DNA of 64,000 nucleotides from Geodermatophilus ruber. GTDB lineage: Bacteria; Actinomycetota; Actinomycetes; Mycobacteriales; Geodermatophilaceae. Each line of letters opens with the position of its first letter. Positions within the stretch are counted from its first letter, which is position 1. The stretch covers positions 62,001 to 126,000 of the forward strand of contig NZ_FOSW01000014.1 of the NCBI RefSeq assembly GCF_900114385.1. Direction: 5' to 3'. A program made the position numbers and the translations under genes. Below the pieces are notes generated by a model. It ran no database searches. It saw only the letters and a list, made by a program, of their open reading frames with translations, and was not told the DNA's origin. Shown here piece by piece: positions 29,139 to 41,766 of the stretch.

Positions 29139-30341
29139 GTGTACCTGCGACACCTGCAGCTGGGCTCCTTTCGCAACTGGGACCGGGTCGACCTCGCGCT
29201 GCGCCCGGGGCCGACGGTCTTCGTCGGCCGCAACGGGGAGGGCAAGACCAACCTGGTCGAGGCGGTCGGCTACCTGGCGACGATGAGCAGCCACCGGGTG
29301 GCCAGCGACGCCCCGCTGGTCCGGCAGGCGGCGGCGCAGGCCGTCGTCCGCGCGGCGCTGCGGCGCGAGGACCGGGAACTGCTCGTCGAGATCGAGATCA
29401 ACCCGGGGAGGGCCAACCGGGTGCGGGTGAACCGGGCGCCGCTGCCCCGGCCGCGGGAGCTGCTGGGCCTGGTGAAGAGCGTGCTGTTCGCGCCGGAGGA
29501 CCTCGTCCTGGTCCGCGGCGATCCCGCCGAGCGCCGGCGCTTCCTCGACGACCTGCTCGTCAGCCGCACCCCGCGGCTGGCCGGGGTGCGCAGCGACTAC
29601 GAGCGGGTGCTCAAGCAGCGCAACGCCCTGCTCAAGACCGCCCGGCTGGCCCGCGGCGACGCCCTGGCCACCCTCGACGTGTGGGACGGGCACCTGGTCG
29701 ACCTCGGCGGCCAGCTGCTGGCCGCCCGGCTGCGGCTGATCGCCGACCTCGCGCCGCACGTGGCCCGCGCCTACGCCACGGTGGCCGGTGCCGACGCGGC
29801 CGTCGCGGCCCTGGGCTACGCGAGCACCGTGCCGCTCGCCGGTGACGGGACGCCGATCGTCGAGGGGACGGCGCTGCCGGGCGCGGGCGAGCTGGGCGCG
29901 GCGCTGGGCACGCGGATCGCCGAGCGCCGGGGGGAGGAGGTCGACCGCGGCATGACCCTGGTCGGCCCGCACCGCGACGACCTGGTGATCTCGCTGGGCT
30001 CGCTGCCGGCCAAGGGGTTCGCCAGCCACGGCGAGTCCTGGTCGCTGGCGCTCGCGCTCAAGCTCGGCTGCTTCGCCCTGCTGCGGGCCGACGGGGAGGA
30101 GCCGATCCTCGTGCTCGACGACGTCTTCGCCACCCTCGACGCCGAGCGGCGCGCGGCGCTGGCCGCGGTGGCCCGCTCGGCGGAGCAGACCCTGATCACC
30201 GCGGCGGTGCTCGACGACGTGCCCGGCGAGCTGCGCGGCACGGTGGTGCAGATCGCCGGCGGGCAGGCGGTCCCGCTGGACGCCGGCCCGGCCGAGAATG
30301 GGGCCGTGGACGGTGCGGTGCTCGAGGAGGGGGCCCGGTGA
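29139..30341 (+). CDS. recF: DNA replication/repair ATPase RecF
   Basis: 400 residues. Walker A GRNGEGKTN (residue about 30), signature region GLVKSVLFAPEDLVLVRGDP, LDDLLVSRTPRL, VGPHRDDLVISL and the D-loop LDDVFATLDAERR: the full SMC-like RecF set. Loads RecA at gaps with RecO and RecR. GTG at 29139; its end overlaps the DUF721 gene by 4 nt. Confidence 0.96.
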   Translation: MYLRHLQLGSFRNWDRVDLALRPGPTVFVGRNGEGKTNLVEAVGYLATMSSHRVASDAPLVRQAAAQAVVRAALRREDRELLVEIEINPGRANRVRVNRAPLPRPRELLGLVKSVLFAPEDLVLVRGDPAERRRFLDDLLVSRTPRLAGVRSDYERVLKQRNALLKTARLARGDALATLDVWDGHLVDLGGQLLAARLRLIADLAPHVARAYATVAGADAAVAALGYASTVPLAGDGTPIVEGTALPGAGELGAALGTRIAERRGEEVDRGMTLVGPHRDDLVISLGSLPAKGFASHGESWSLALALKLGCFALLRADGEEPILVLDDVFATLDAERRAALAAVARSAEQTLITAAVLDDVPGELRGTVVQIAGGQAVPLDAGPAENGAVDGAVLEEGAR

Positions 30342-30832
30342 GCGGTGAGGGGCGGCCCAGCGACATCGCCCGGGCGGCGCTCGAGGCGGCCCGCGCGGCC
30401 TCGGCGGCCCGCCCCCGCCCGACGCGCCGCCGGATCGCCGGGCCGCGGCGCACGTGGACCGGTCCGCGCCCCGGCGACGACGACCCCCAGCCCCTCGGCC
30501 GGCTGGTCGACTCGCTGATCAGCCACCAGGACTGGACCGAGCACACCCGGGTGGGCGCGGTCTTCGGCCGCTGGTCGGCGATCGTCGGGCCGGACATCGC
30601 CGCCCACTGCACCCCGCAGACCCTCACCGAGGGGGAGCTGCTGGTGGTGGCCGAGTCCACCGCCTGGGCCACCCAGCTGAGGCTGCTCGCCCCGACGATC
30701 CTCGGGAAGCTGCGCGCCTCGGTAGGCGGGGACGTCGTGACCCGGCTGCGCGTTGTCGGACCGACGGCCCCCAGCTGGAAGAAGGGCCCGCGCTCGGTGC
30801 GGGGGCGGGGGCCGCGGGACACGTACGGATAG
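30338..30832 (+). CDS. DUF721 (DciA-like) protein
   Basis: 164 residues, homologue of Rv0004. The basic N-terminal tail (about 1-45) is followed by the DUF721 domain: LGRLVDSLISHQDWTEHTRV, WSAIVGPDIAAHCTPQTL, STAWATQLRLLAPTIL. DUF721 proteins of this position are considered DciA-like helpers of replicative helicase; the biochemical role here is inferred. GTG start overlapping recF implies one operon. Confidence 0.9.
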   Translation: MSGEGRPSDIARAALEAARAASAARPRPTRRRIAGPRRTWTGPRPGDDDPQPLGRLVDSLISHQDWTEHTRVGAVFGRWSAIVGPDIAAHCTPQTLTEGELLVVAESTAWATQLRLLAPTILGKLRASVGGDVVTRLRVVGPTAPSWKKGPRSVRGRGPRDTYG

Positions 30833-30875
30833 GGGCGGCGGCAGCTCCCGCCGACCCCGGGAGGACGATGCAGCG

Positions 30876-31742
30876 ATGACCAGGCCCGGCGACCGCGACG
30901 GCTTCGACGACCGCCCCGACGAGGGCAGCGGCTGGCGGGAGCCGGCGCACCTGGGCGAGGGTCAGCCGCCCGAGCAGGACCGGCCGCGCAACGAGCAGCC
31001 GCCGGCCGGTGCCGACCGCGCCGGGGACGCCGGGGGGCCGTGGCAGCCGCCGGGCTGGGACCTGCCCCCGGCCCAGCAGCAGGGCCCGTCGCAACAGCCG
31101 GTGCGCGGCGGGCTGTTCGGCCGGCGCCGGCCGCGCACCCCCGGGGAGGTCGAGCGGGTCTTCGCCTACCAGGGCGACACCGTCGGCGCCCAGGGCTGGG
31201 CGGTGCAGAACGGCTGGACGATCTCCGACGGCAGCGCTCCCGAGGACGCCGTCCTCGCCGAGCTCGTGGCCACCGCGCCGGTCCGGGCGACCAGGGACCA
31301 CCGGCCGGCCGGGGTGATGCGCGGCCGGTACGGGACGCTGGAGCTGGTCGCCTTCGACGTCCTCTACGCGTCAGGCCGCTACGCGGTCCCGGAGTACGCG
31401 ATCACCGCCGCCCCCGTGCTCGGCACCGTGCCCGCGCTGCGCCTCTCGCCGGCCCGGTTCTGGAAGCACCGGACCGGCGGCCTGGTGCAGATCCCCAGTG
31501 GGGACCCGGAGTTCGACGGCCGCTGGGTGCTGCTGGCCGCCGAGGACGGCCCGGCGGTGCAGCGCCTCGCGCAGGACCCGACGGTCCGCGGGCTGCTGCT
31601 GGGCAGCGACGACGGTGACGAGTTCTGGACGGCGGCCGGCTTCACCGCGGCGATCCGGCCCGACGGGCACCGGCCCGAGCTCATCGAGCACCACGCACGG
31701 CTGCTCGGCGCGATCGTCGCCGCGCTCACCGTCTCCTGGTGA
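30876..31742 (+). CDS. unknown protein coupled to an ABC exporter
   Basis: 288 residues with no domain I recognise. Residues 1-80 are charged, Pro/Gln-rich and disordered; the remainder is a compact alpha/beta domain with GEVERVFAYQGDTVGAQGWA, QNGWTISDGSAPEDAVLAEL and a C-terminal ELIEHHARLLGAIVAALTV. No membrane helices or signal peptide, so cytosolic. The ATG at 30876 is chosen; GGGAGG lies 12 nt upstream. Its stop overlaps the GTG of the following ABC exporter. Confidence 0.65.
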   Translation: MTRPGDRDGFDDRPDEGSGWREPAHLGEGQPPEQDRPRNEQPPAGADRAGDAGGPWQPPGWDLPPAQQQGPSQQPVRGGLFGRRRPRTPGEVERVFAYQGDTVGAQGWAVQNGWTISDGSAPEDAVLAELVATAPVRATRDHRPAGVMRGRYGTLELVAFDVLYASGRYAVPEYAITAAPVLGTVPALRLSPARFWKHRTGGLVQIPSGDPEFDGRWVLLAAEDGPAVQRLAQDPTVRGLLLGSDDGDEFWTAAGFTAAIRPDGHRPELIEHHARLLGAIVAALTVSW

Positions 31743-33523
31743 GCGCGGCCCCCGGTTCCCCCACCCCGACCGACCCGGCGCCCGCAGCCGGGCTCCGGGA
31801 GCTGCTGCCGCTGCTGCGCCCGCACCGGCGGTCGCTGCTGCTGGCGGCCGGGCTCTCCCTGGTGGCGGCCGCCGCCGCACTGGCCCAGCCGGCGCTGGTC
31901 GCGCGGGTGATCGAGGCGGTCGGCGCCGGCGAGGCGCTGCTGCCGGCGGTGCTCGCCCTCGTCGTCGTGCTGGCGGCCGCCGCGGCGCTGGGCGCGGTGC
32001 AGCAGTACCTGCTGCAGCGCACCGCGGAGGGCGTGGTGCTCTCCACCCGGCGCACCGTGGCCGATCGCCTGCTGCGGCTGCCGATCGCCGAGTACGACCG
32101 GCGGCGCACCGGTGACCTGATGTCCCGGGTGGGTGCGGACACCACGCTGCTCCGGGCGACGGTCACCTCCGGCGTCGTGGAGATCGCCGGCTCGGTGCTC
32201 CTCGGGGTCGGCGCCCTGGTCGCGATGGCGCTGGTCGACGGCTGGCTGCTGCTGGTCACCGTGGTCGCGGTCTCCGTCGGTGTCGCCGTGGTCGCCTCGG
32301 TCGCCCGCGGTGTGCGACGGCTGTCGCGGCAGGCGCAGGAGGCCGTCGGGGTCATGACCGCCGCGGTGGAGCGCGCGCTCTCGGCGGTGCGCACCATCCG
32401 GGCCAGCGGGGCGACCGCGCGGGAGGTCGGGGTGGTCGGCGACAGCGCCGGGCACGCCTACGCCGCGGGCGTGCGGGCGGCCCGGCTGGAGGCGATGGTC
32501 GCCCCGGCCGGGGCGATCGCCGTCCAGGGGGCGTTCCTCGCCGTCCTGGGGCTGGGCGGTTACCGGGTGGCCAGCGGCTCGATCGCCGTGGCCGACCTGG
32601 TCGCGTTCATCCTGTACCTGTTCCTGCTGGTCATGCCGCTGGGGCAGGCGATCGGGGCGTGGACGCAGCTGCAGACCGGGCTGGGTGCGCTGGCGCGCAT
32701 CCAGGAGGTGCTCGCCCTCGAGCCGGAGGACGACGCCCGGCCCGAGCGCGGAGCTGCCGCGGCCGTCGTCCCCGCCGCGCCGCCGGCCGGGACGCCGCTG
32801 CTCGAGCTGGACGACGTCACGTTCGCCTATCCCGACGGCACCGAGGTGCTGCGCGGGGTGTCGCTGTCCGTGCCCGCCGGCGGGCGGGTGGCGCTGGTCG
32901 GCCCCTCCGGCGCGGGCAAATCGACGGTGCTGGCGCTGGTCGAGGGCTTCTACCCGCTCACCGGCGGGGCGATCCGCTGGGCCGGCACCGACGTCCGGGA
33001 CCTGCCGCGGGCCGCGCTGCGCGCCCGGCTGGGCTACGTCGAGCAGGAGGCGCCGGTGCTCGCCGGCTCCCTCCGCGACAACCTGCTGCTGGCCGCGCCG
33101 GAAGCCACCGACCCGGAGCTGTGGGCGGTGCTGGCCGACGTCGGTCTCACCGAGGTGGTGCAGCGCTCGCCGCGGGGGCTCGACGTCCCGGTGGGGGACG
33201 ACGGCGTGCTGCTGTCGGGCGGGGAGCGGCAGCGGCTGGCGATCGCCCGGTCGCTGCTGGCCCGCCCGGCGGTGCTGCTGCTCGACGAGCCGACCGCCAG
33301 CCTCGATGCCCGCAACGAGGGGCTGCTGCGGCGGACGCTGGCCGCCGCGGCCGCCGACCGGGCGCTGCTGGTGGTCGCCCACCGGCTGTCCACGGTGCTC
33401 GACAGCGACGAGATCGTGGTGCTCGACGCGGGCCGGGTGGTCGCCCGCGGCACCCACGACGAGCTGGTGGAGACCAGCCCGCTCTACCGGGAGCTCGCCG
33501 CCGCGCAGTGGTTGGTGCCCTGA
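31739..33523 (+). CDS. ABC exporter, fused membrane and ATPase domains
   Basis: 594 residues: six membrane helices (about 20-300; LLRPHRRSLLLAAGLSL at the first) with the LMSRVGADTTLLR coupling region, then an ATPase domain with Walker A GPSGAGKST (K394), Q-loop YVEQEAPVLAGSLRDN, signature LSGGERQRLAIARSLL, Walker B VLLLDEPTAS and switch VAHRLS. Half-transporter of the lipid/drug exporter class, probably a homodimer; substrate unknown. GTG start overlaps the preceding unknown gene. Confidence 0.9.
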   Translation: MSAAPGSPTPTDPAPAAGLRELLPLLRPHRRSLLLAAGLSLVAAAAALAQPALVARVIEAVGAGEALLPAVLALVVVLAAAAALGAVQQYLLQRTAEGVVLSTRRTVADRLLRLPIAEYDRRRTGDLMSRVGADTTLLRATVTSGVVEIAGSVLLGVGALVAMALVDGWLLLVTVVAVSVGVAVVASVARGVRRLSRQAQEAVGVMTAAVERALSAVRTIRASGATAREVGVVGDSAGHAYAAGVRAARLEAMVAPAGAIAVQGAFLAVLGLGGYRVASGSIAVADLVAFILYLFLLVMPLGQAIGAWTQLQTGLGALARIQEVLALEPEDDARPERGAAAAVVPAAPPAGTPLLELDDVTFAYPDGTEVLRGVSLSVPAGGRVALVGPSGAGKSTVLALVEGFYPLTGGAIRWAGTDVRDLPRAALRARLGYVEQEAPVLAGSLRDNLLLAAPEATDPELWAVLADVGLTEVVQRSPRGLDVPVGDDGVLLSGGERQRLAIARSLLARPAVLLLDEPTASLDARNEGLLRRTLAAAAADRALLVVAHRLSTVLDSDEIVVLDAGRVVARGTHDELVETSPLYRELAAAQWLVP

Positions 33524-33527
33524 CGTC

Positions 33528-33545
33528 GTCGGCCTACCGGCCGAC
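33528..33545. terminator. hairpin between convergent ABC and SDR genes
   Basis: GTCGGCC, TACC loop, GGCCGAC; begins 5 nt after the ABC exporter stop and overlaps the 3' end of the SDR gene. Confidence 0.55.
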
Positions 33546-35117
33546 ACCGCGGCCGGGTGCCGTTTCCCGGCCGGGTCGAGCCGCCGTGTCCTCACGCGTC
33601 GCGCGTACCCCGGCCGCGGCCGCCGTCCCGGTCTCCGCGGCCCGGCAGATGTTGCGCACCATCCCGCCGAAGACCATGCCGTGGAAGGGCGCGATCGCCC
33701 ACCAGTACAGGTGGCCGAACAGCCCGTGCGGGCGGAAGGTCGCCCTCTGCCGCAGCCGGGTGCGGCCGGGCCGGCCGTCGGCGGGCTCGTCGCGTTCCAC
33801 GTGGAACTCCAGCCAGGCCAGCCCGGGCAGCCGCATCTCGGCGCGCAGCCGCAGCAACCGGCCCGCCTCCAGCTCCTCCACCCGCCAGAAGTCCAGCGCG
33901 TCCCCGACGAACAGGTCGGAGCGGGATCGCCGCCCCCGGCGCAGCCCCACCCCGCCGACCGCCCGGTCCAGCCAGCCGCGCACCTCCCAGGCCAGCGGGA
34001 ACGAGTACCAGCCGCTCTCGCCGCCGATCCCCTCGACCACCCGCCACAGCTCCTGCGACCCGGCGTCGGTCTCCCCGGTGCGCTCGTCGACGTAGAGGCT
34101 GCCGCCGGCCCAGTCCGGGTCGGTGGGCAGCGGGTCCGACGGCGCTCCCGGAACGGACGCCGACGACCAGCGGGTGGCCACGGCCGAGTCCTTCACCCGC
34201 TGGATCGCCAGCCGCACCGCCTCGTCGAAGCCGAGCAGCCCTCCCGGCGGGTCGGGCACGTACCGCGCGATGTCGTGCTCGGTGCAGACGACGGTGTTGC
34301 GCAGCGACTCGACCAGGGGTCGGGCGATCGAGGGGGGCACCGGCGTCACCAGGCCGACCCAGAGGCTCGACAGGGCCGGGCTGAGCACCGGCACCGGCAG
34401 GATCCGCCGCCTCGGCAGCTCGGCCACCGCGGCGAAGCGCTGCATCATCTGCGCGTAGTCCATGACGTCGGGGCCGCCGATGTCGAAGCTGCGGTGCACG
34501 TCCGGCGGCAGCTGCGCGCAGCCGACCAGGTAGCGCAGGACATCGCGGATCGCGATCGGCTGGATGCGGCTGTGCACCCAGCGCGGGGTCACCATCACCG
34601 GCAGCCGCTCGGTCAGGTAGCGGAGCATCTCGAAGGACGCCGACCCCGAGCCCAGCACCACGGCCGCGCGCAGCACGGCGGTGGTGACGCCGGAGGCCAG
34701 CAGGATCTCGGCGACCTCCGCGCGCGACCGCAGGTGCGGGGAGAGCCGCTCGCCCGCGGGGTCCAGGCCGCCGAGGTAGACCAGCCGCCCGACGCCGGCC
34801 TCCCGGGCGGCGCGGGCCATCACCCGCGCGGTCCGCCGGTCGGTCTCCTCGAACCGCGGACCGGCGCCCAGGGCGTGGATCAGGTAGTAGACGACGTCGA
34901 CACCGGCGCAGGCGGCAGCCACCGCCGCGGCGTCGGAGGCGTCGGCGCGGGCGATCTCCACCTGCCCGGCCCACGGGAGGTCGCGCAGCCGCTCGGGAGA
35001 GCGGGTCAGCACCCGCACCCGGTACCCGGCGGCGAGCAGCTCGGGCACCAGCCGGCCGCCGATGTACCCGGTGGCACCGGTGACGAGACAGGTTCTCGGC
35101 GCGGCGGTCTCGGCCAT
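33534..35117 (-). CDS. NAD(P)-binding SDR with DUF2867 domain
   Basis: 527 residues. Extended SDR domain at the N-terminus (LVTGATGYIGGRLVPELLAAGY, residues about 9-30; YYLIHALG) and a DUF2867-type C-terminal half (about 370-500) with LRLRAEMRLPGLAWLEFHVE and HGLFGHLYWWAIAPFHGMVF. Such proteins are described as uncharacterised oxidoreductases. ATG 35117 is chosen because it gives the canonical SDR start. A parS site at 33794-33807 lies inside the DUF2867 part. Confidence 0.85.
   Translation of the reverse strand: MAETAAPRTCLVTGATGYIGGRLVPELLAAGYRVRVLTRSPERLRDLPWAGQVEIARADASDAAAVAAACAGVDVVYYLIHALGAGPRFEETDRRTARVMARAAREAGVGRLVYLGGLDPAGERLSPHLRSRAEVAEILLASGVTTAVLRAAVVLGSGSASFEMLRYLTERLPVMVTPRWVHSRIQPIAIRDVLRYLVGCAQLPPDVHRSFDIGGPDVMDYAQMMQRFAAVAELPRRRILPVPVLSPALSSLWVGLVTPVPPSIARPLVESLRNTVVCTEHDIARYVPDPPGGLLGFDEAVRLAIQRVKDSAVATRWSSASVPGAPSDPLPTDPDWAGGSLYVDERTGETDAGSQELWRVVEGIGGESGWYSFPLAWEVRGWLDRAVGGVGLRRGRRSRSDLFVGDALDFWRVEELEAGRLLRLRAEMRLPGLAWLEFHVERDEPADGRPGRTRLRQRATFRPHGLFGHLYWWAIAPFHGMVFGGMVRNICRAAETGTAAAAGVRATREDTAARPGRETAPGRGVGR
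33794..33807. promoter_or_regulatory. parS: parS site (inside SDR gene)
   Basis: Perfect GTTCCACGTGGAAC, encoding part of LEFHVE on the minus strand; about 9 kb on the dnaA-right side of oriC. Confidence 0.85.
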
Positions 35118-35244
35118 GCCCCCAGTGTCCGATCCCCGCGTGCCGGCCGCTCGACTCGCGGGGTGGTGCCGGCCCGGACGATCATGACGAGCCCGCACCA
35201 CCCGACGCCGGTCGTCCCGCACCCCAGCCGAGCAGGAGGCGCAC

Positions 35245-36645
35245 ATGGCTCACCCCGCCGAGACCGAGGCCGTCCGCCCGGACCAGCAGCCGAGCCTGCG
35301 CCGGGTGATGGGCCCCGGCCTGCTGCTGCTCTTCGTCGTCGGCGACGTCCTCGGCACCGGCATCTACGCGCTCACCGGCACGGTGGCCGCGGAGGTCGGC
35401 GGCGTCGTGTGGCTGCCGTTCCTCATCGCCTTCCTGGTCGCGCTGATCACCGCCTTCAGCTACCTGGAGCTGGTCACCAAGTACCCGCAGGCGGCCGGCG
35501 CGGCGCTGTACACGCACAAGGCGTTCGGGGTGCACTTCCTGACGTTCCTGGTCGCCTTCGCCGTGATGAGCTCCGGGATCACCTCGGCGTCGACCGCGGC
35601 GCGGGCGTTCTCCGCCAACGCCGCGGAGGTGTTCGGCCTCGATCTCGGCGAGGGCATCGGGATCACGCTGATCGGCCTGGGCTTCATGGGCCTGGTCGCG
35701 CTGGTGAACCTCCGCGGCGTGGGCGAGAGCGTGAAGGCCAACGTCGTGCTCACCTGCGTCGAGCTCTCCGGGTTGCTCATCGTCATGGGCGTGGGCCTGT
35801 GGGCCCTCGGCGTCGGGGACGGCGACTTCTCGCGCGTGACCGAGTTCGACACCGGCGACTCCTCGGTCGTCGCCGGCGTCGTCGCCGCGACCGGGCTGGC
35901 GTTCTTCGCGATGGTCGGCTTCGAGGACTCGGTCAACATGGCCGAGGAGTGCAAGCAGCCGCGGCGGATCTTCCCCAGGGTGCTGCTGGCCGGCCTGCTC
36001 CTCACCGGGCTGATCTACGTCCTGGTGTCGATCTCGGCGATCGCGCTCGTGCCGGCCGACCGGCTCAGCGAGGGCGAGACCCCGCTGCTCCAGGTGGTGG
36101 AGGCCGGCGCCCCGGGCTTCCCGCTGGGGCTCTTCGGCGTCATCACGATGTTCGCCGTCGCCAACACCGCCCTGATCAACATGCTCATGGCCAGCCGCCT
36201 GGTCTACGGCCTGTCCCGCGAGGGCGTGCTGCCGTCCCTGCTCGGCCGGGTCCACGCCCGGCGGCGCACCCCGGTGCCGGCGATCCTGTTCACGACCGCG
36301 CTCGCATTCGGGCTGGTCACCTTCGTCGGCGCCGTCCCCGCGCTCGGCGGCACCACCGCGCTGCTGCTGCTGTGCGTCTTCACCGTCGTCAACGTCGCCG
36401 TGCTCGTGCTCCGCCGCGACACCGTCGACGAGGATCACTTCCGCACCCCGACCGTGCTGCCCGTCGTGGGCGCGCTGGCCTGCGGTTTCCTCGCCACCCC
36501 GCTCGCCGGGCGGCCGGCCGAGCAGTACCGGATCGCCGGGATCCTGCTCGGGATCGGCGTCGTGCTGTGGATGGTGACCGTGTTCGTGAACCGGACCCGC
36601 GGGCGGGAGACGGGGCGGCTGGACGCCGGCCGGCTCGGCGACTGA
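35245..36645 (+). CDS. APC-family amino acid permease
   Basis: 466 residues with 12 hydrophobic segments and the APC start GPGLLLLFVVGDVLGTGIYALTG, AFSYLELVTKYPQAAGAALY and FFAMVGFEDSVNMAEECKQP. A secondary transporter for an amino acid or amine; specificity not readable. AGGAGG 6 nt before the ATG. It stands alone between the divergent SDR gene and gyrB, without a clear terminator. Confidence 0.88.
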   Translation: MAHPAETEAVRPDQQPSLRRVMGPGLLLLFVVGDVLGTGIYALTGTVAAEVGGVVWLPFLIAFLVALITAFSYLELVTKYPQAAGAALYTHKAFGVHFLTFLVAFAVMSSGITSASTAARAFSANAAEVFGLDLGEGIGITLIGLGFMGLVALVNLRGVGESVKANVVLTCVELSGLLIVMGVGLWALGVGDGDFSRVTEFDTGDSSVVAGVVAATGLAFFAMVGFEDSVNMAEECKQPRRIFPRVLLAGLLLTGLIYVLVSISAIALVPADRLSEGETPLLQVVEAGAPGFPLGLFGVITMFAVANTALINMLMASRLVYGLSREGVLPSLLGRVHARRRTPVPAILFTTALAFGLVTFVGAVPALGGTTALLLLCVFTVVNVAVLVLRRDTVDEDHFRTPTVLPVVGALACGFLATPLAGRPAEQYRIAGILLGIGVVLWMVTVFVNRTRGRETGRLDAGRLGD

Positions 36646-36788
36646 CAGCGCCCCGCCGGGAGAGGGCGTCAGCGCCCCGGGAACGGCGTGCCGACGCCGG
36701 GCCCACCATCGGGGGTGGCGGGCGGGTCGTTTGTGGCGCAGATCGGCCCTGAGGGCATAGATGAGCGTGTTCCTGTCGTTGGTACGAG

Positions 36789-36794
36789 TAGACT
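36789..36794 (+). promoter_or_regulatory. candidate gyrB promoter -10 (TAGACT)
   Basis: TAGACT about 107 nt before the gyrB start, embedded in the small inverted repeat CGAGT-AG-ACTCG (36785-36796). No convincing -35 hexamer is visible. Confidence 0.4.
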
Positions 36795-36900
36795 CGACAG
36801 CAGAAACCGCCAGCAACCGGCTGAGAGCCGTTCTGCGCCGTCTTGCCCCCTGCCCGGGGTGGGGGAGCCGTCCGCCGGTTGCGCGACAGAAGGGCCCCAC

Positions 36901-38949
36901 GTGGTCGCTCGACCCCAGACCGACAGCACCAAGCAGGACAACGCCTACTCCGGCAGCTCCATCACCGTTCTCGAAGGCCTCGAGGCCGTCCGCAAGCGGC
37001 CCGGCATGTACATCGGCTCGACCGGTGAGCGGGGTCTGCACCACATGGTGTGGGAGGTCGTCGACAACTCCGTCGACGAGGCCCTCGCCGGGCACTGCGA
37101 CACCGTCCGGGTCACCCTCCTCGCCGACGGCGGGGTGCGGGTGGAGGACAACGGCCGCGGCATCCCCGTGGACATGCACCCGGTGGAGAAGCGCCCCACC
37201 GTCGAGGTGGTCATGACCATCCTGCACGCGGGCGGCAAGTTCGACGGCAAGAGCTACGCCGTCTCCGGTGGTCTGCACGGCGTCGGCGTCACCGTCGTCA
37301 ACGCGCTGTCCACCGCGCTGGACGTGCGCATCTGGCGCGACGGCACCGAGTGGCACCAGCACTACGACATGGCCAAGCCCGGTGCGCTGGAGAAGGTCGG
37401 CCCGACGACGAAGCGCGGCACCCAGATCACCTTCTGGGCCGACCCGTCGATCTTCGAGACGACGACCTACTCGTTCGACACGATCAGCCGCCGGCTGCAG
37501 GAGATGGCCTTCCTGAACAAGGGGCTGACCATCGTCCTGCGCGACGAGCGGCCCGGGCACGGCAAGGCCGAGACCGGCCTGGCCGAGGAGCTGACCCTCG
37601 CCGAGGCCCCGCCGGAGCCGGGTGCCGAGGCGGAGGCCTTCGAGCCCACCGAGATCACCTACCGGTACGACGGCGGCCTGGTCGACTACGTCGCTCACAT
37701 CAACCGCCGGAAGACCCCGATCCACCGCTCGGTCATCGGCTTCTCCGCCGAGGGCACCGGGAAGAACGACATGGCGATGTCGGTCGACGTCGCGATGCAG
37801 TGGTCCGACGCCTACTCCGAGTCGGTGCACACCTTCGCCAACACGATCAACACCCACGAGGGCGGCACGCACGAGGAGGGCTTCCGCGCGGCGCTGACCT
37901 CGATCGTGAACCGGTACGCGCTGGACAAGAAGCTGCTCAAGGAGAAGGACGACCGGCTCACCGGCGACGACATCCGCGAGGGCCTGGCCGCGATCGTCTC
38001 GGTGAAGCTCGGCGACCCGCAGTTCGAGGGCCAGACCAAGACCAAGCTCGGCAACACCGAGGTCAAGGGCTTCGTCCAGAGGGTCTGCAACGACGAGATC
38101 AGCCACTGGTTCGAGGCGAACCCGGCCGAGGCCAAGACGATCATCACCAAGGCGGCGTCGGCGGCCCGCGCCCGCCGCGCGGCGCAGGACGCCCGCAAGC
38201 TGGCCCGCAAGAACCTGCTGTCGGTCAGCGGCCTGCCGGGCAAGCTGTCGGACTGCCGCTCGACCGACCCGCGCAACTCCGAGGTCTACATCGTCGAGGG
38301 TGACTCGGCCGGTGGTTCGGCGAAGTCCGGCCGCGACTCGATGTACCAGGCGATCCTGCCCATCCGCGGCAAGATCATCAACGTCGAGAAGGCGCGGATC
38401 GACCGGGTCCTCAAGAACACCGAGGTCCAGTCGATGATCACCGCGTTCGGCACCGGCATCCACGACGAGTTCGACCTGTCGAAGCTGCGCTACCACAAGA
38501 TCGTGCTGATGGCCGACGCCGACGTCGACGGCCAGCACATCCGGACGCTGCTGCTGACCCTGCTGTTCCGCTTCATGCGGCCACTGGTGGAGGCCGGCTA
38601 CGTCTACCTGGCCCAGCCCCCGCTGTACAAGATCAAGTGGGGCGGCAAGCACGGGGACGAGTACGCCTACTCCGACCGCGAGCGCGACGCGCTGCTCAAG
38701 GCCGGCAAGGAAGAGGGTCGCAAGATCCGCGAGGACGCGATCCAGCGGTTCAAGGGCCTCGGTGAGATGAACGCCACCGAGCTCTGGGAGACGACGATGA
38801 ACCCGGAGACCCGGGTCCTGCTCCAGGTGACCCTCGAGGACGCCGCCACCGCCGACGAGCTGTTCAGCGTGCTCATGGGCGAGGACGTCGAGGCCCGCCG
38901 CAGCTTCATCACCCGCAACGCCAAGGACGTCCGGTTCCTCGACGTCTAG
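36901..38949 (+). CDS. gyrB: DNA gyrase subunit B
   Basis: ATPase subunit of gyrase, 682 residues: GHKL ATPase motifs [31 protein letters not shown] and [12 protein letters not shown]; transducer domain; TOPRIM with [27 protein letters not shown] and the metal-binding [12 protein letters not shown]-terminal LYKIKWGGK. The GTG at 36901 gives VVARPQTDS before the domain; in-frame codons up to 36688 cross the promoter region and are not family-like. Confidence 0.97.
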   Translation: MVARPQTDSTKQDNAYSGSSITVLEGLEAVRKRPGMYIGSTGERGLHHMVWEVVDNSVDEALAGHCDTVRVTLLADGGVRVEDNGRGIPVDMHPVEKRPTVEVVMTILHAGGKFDGKSYAVSGGLHGVGVTVVNALSTALDVRIWRDGTEWHQHYDMAKPGALEKVGPTTKRGTQITFWADPSIFETTTYSFDTISRRLQEMAFLNKGLTIVLRDERPGHGKAETGLAEELTLAEAPPEPGAEAEAFEPTEITYRYDGGLVDYVAHINRRKTPIHRSVIGFSAEGTGKNDMAMSVDVAMQWSDAYSESVHTFANTINTHEGGTHEEGFRAALTSIVNRYALDKKLLKEKDDRLTGDDIREGLAAIVSVKLGDPQFEGQTKTKLGNTEVKGFVQRVCNDEISHWFEANPAEAKTIITKAASAARARRAAQDARKLARKNLLSVSGLPGKLSDCRSTDPRNSEVYIVEGDSAGGSAKSGRDSMYQAILPIRGKIINVEKARIDRVLKNTEVQSMITAFGTGIHDEFDLSKLRYHKIVLMADADVDGQHIRTLLLTLLFRFMRPLVEAGYVYLAQPPLYKIKWGGKHGDEYAYSDRERDALLKAGKEEGRKIREDAIQRFKGLGEMNATELWETTMNPETRVLLQVTLEDAATADELFSVLMGEDVEARRSFITRNAKDVRFLDV

Positions 38950-39126
38950 TAGGACCCCGTCCTCCGCACCCCTCGTAGAAGGCCCTCTTGCCCCCACCAC
39001 TCGCACGCTCGCGGTGGGACCCGGCAAGGGGCCGGCCCCGGACTGGGCCGGCGGGACCCTGCAGGGGGCCAACCGGATGACCAGCGCTTTTCCACCTCTG
39101 TGCACCCACTTGTGGAGACCTGAAAC

Positions 39127-41595
<2,469 letters not shown>

Positions 41596-41766
41596 GGTGG
41601 GTCCGATGACAGAAGGGGCGTTGCGGCCGTGCCCGCGGGTGCGGCCGCAGCATTCCCTCCTGTTCAGCCACCAGGGAACTGACCGGCGCCCGGGCGCCCC
41701 CGGCCGCGTGCCGGGACGTGCGGGTGCGACAGAGCGGCGAGGGCCGCTGGGGAACGGGAGACTGGC

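Noticed and set aside
39070..39126. DnaA boxes in the gyrB-gyrA spacer
   Set aside because: TTTTCCACC, TGTGCACCC and TTGTGGAG are each two or more mismatches from the box and not clustered like the oriC ones.
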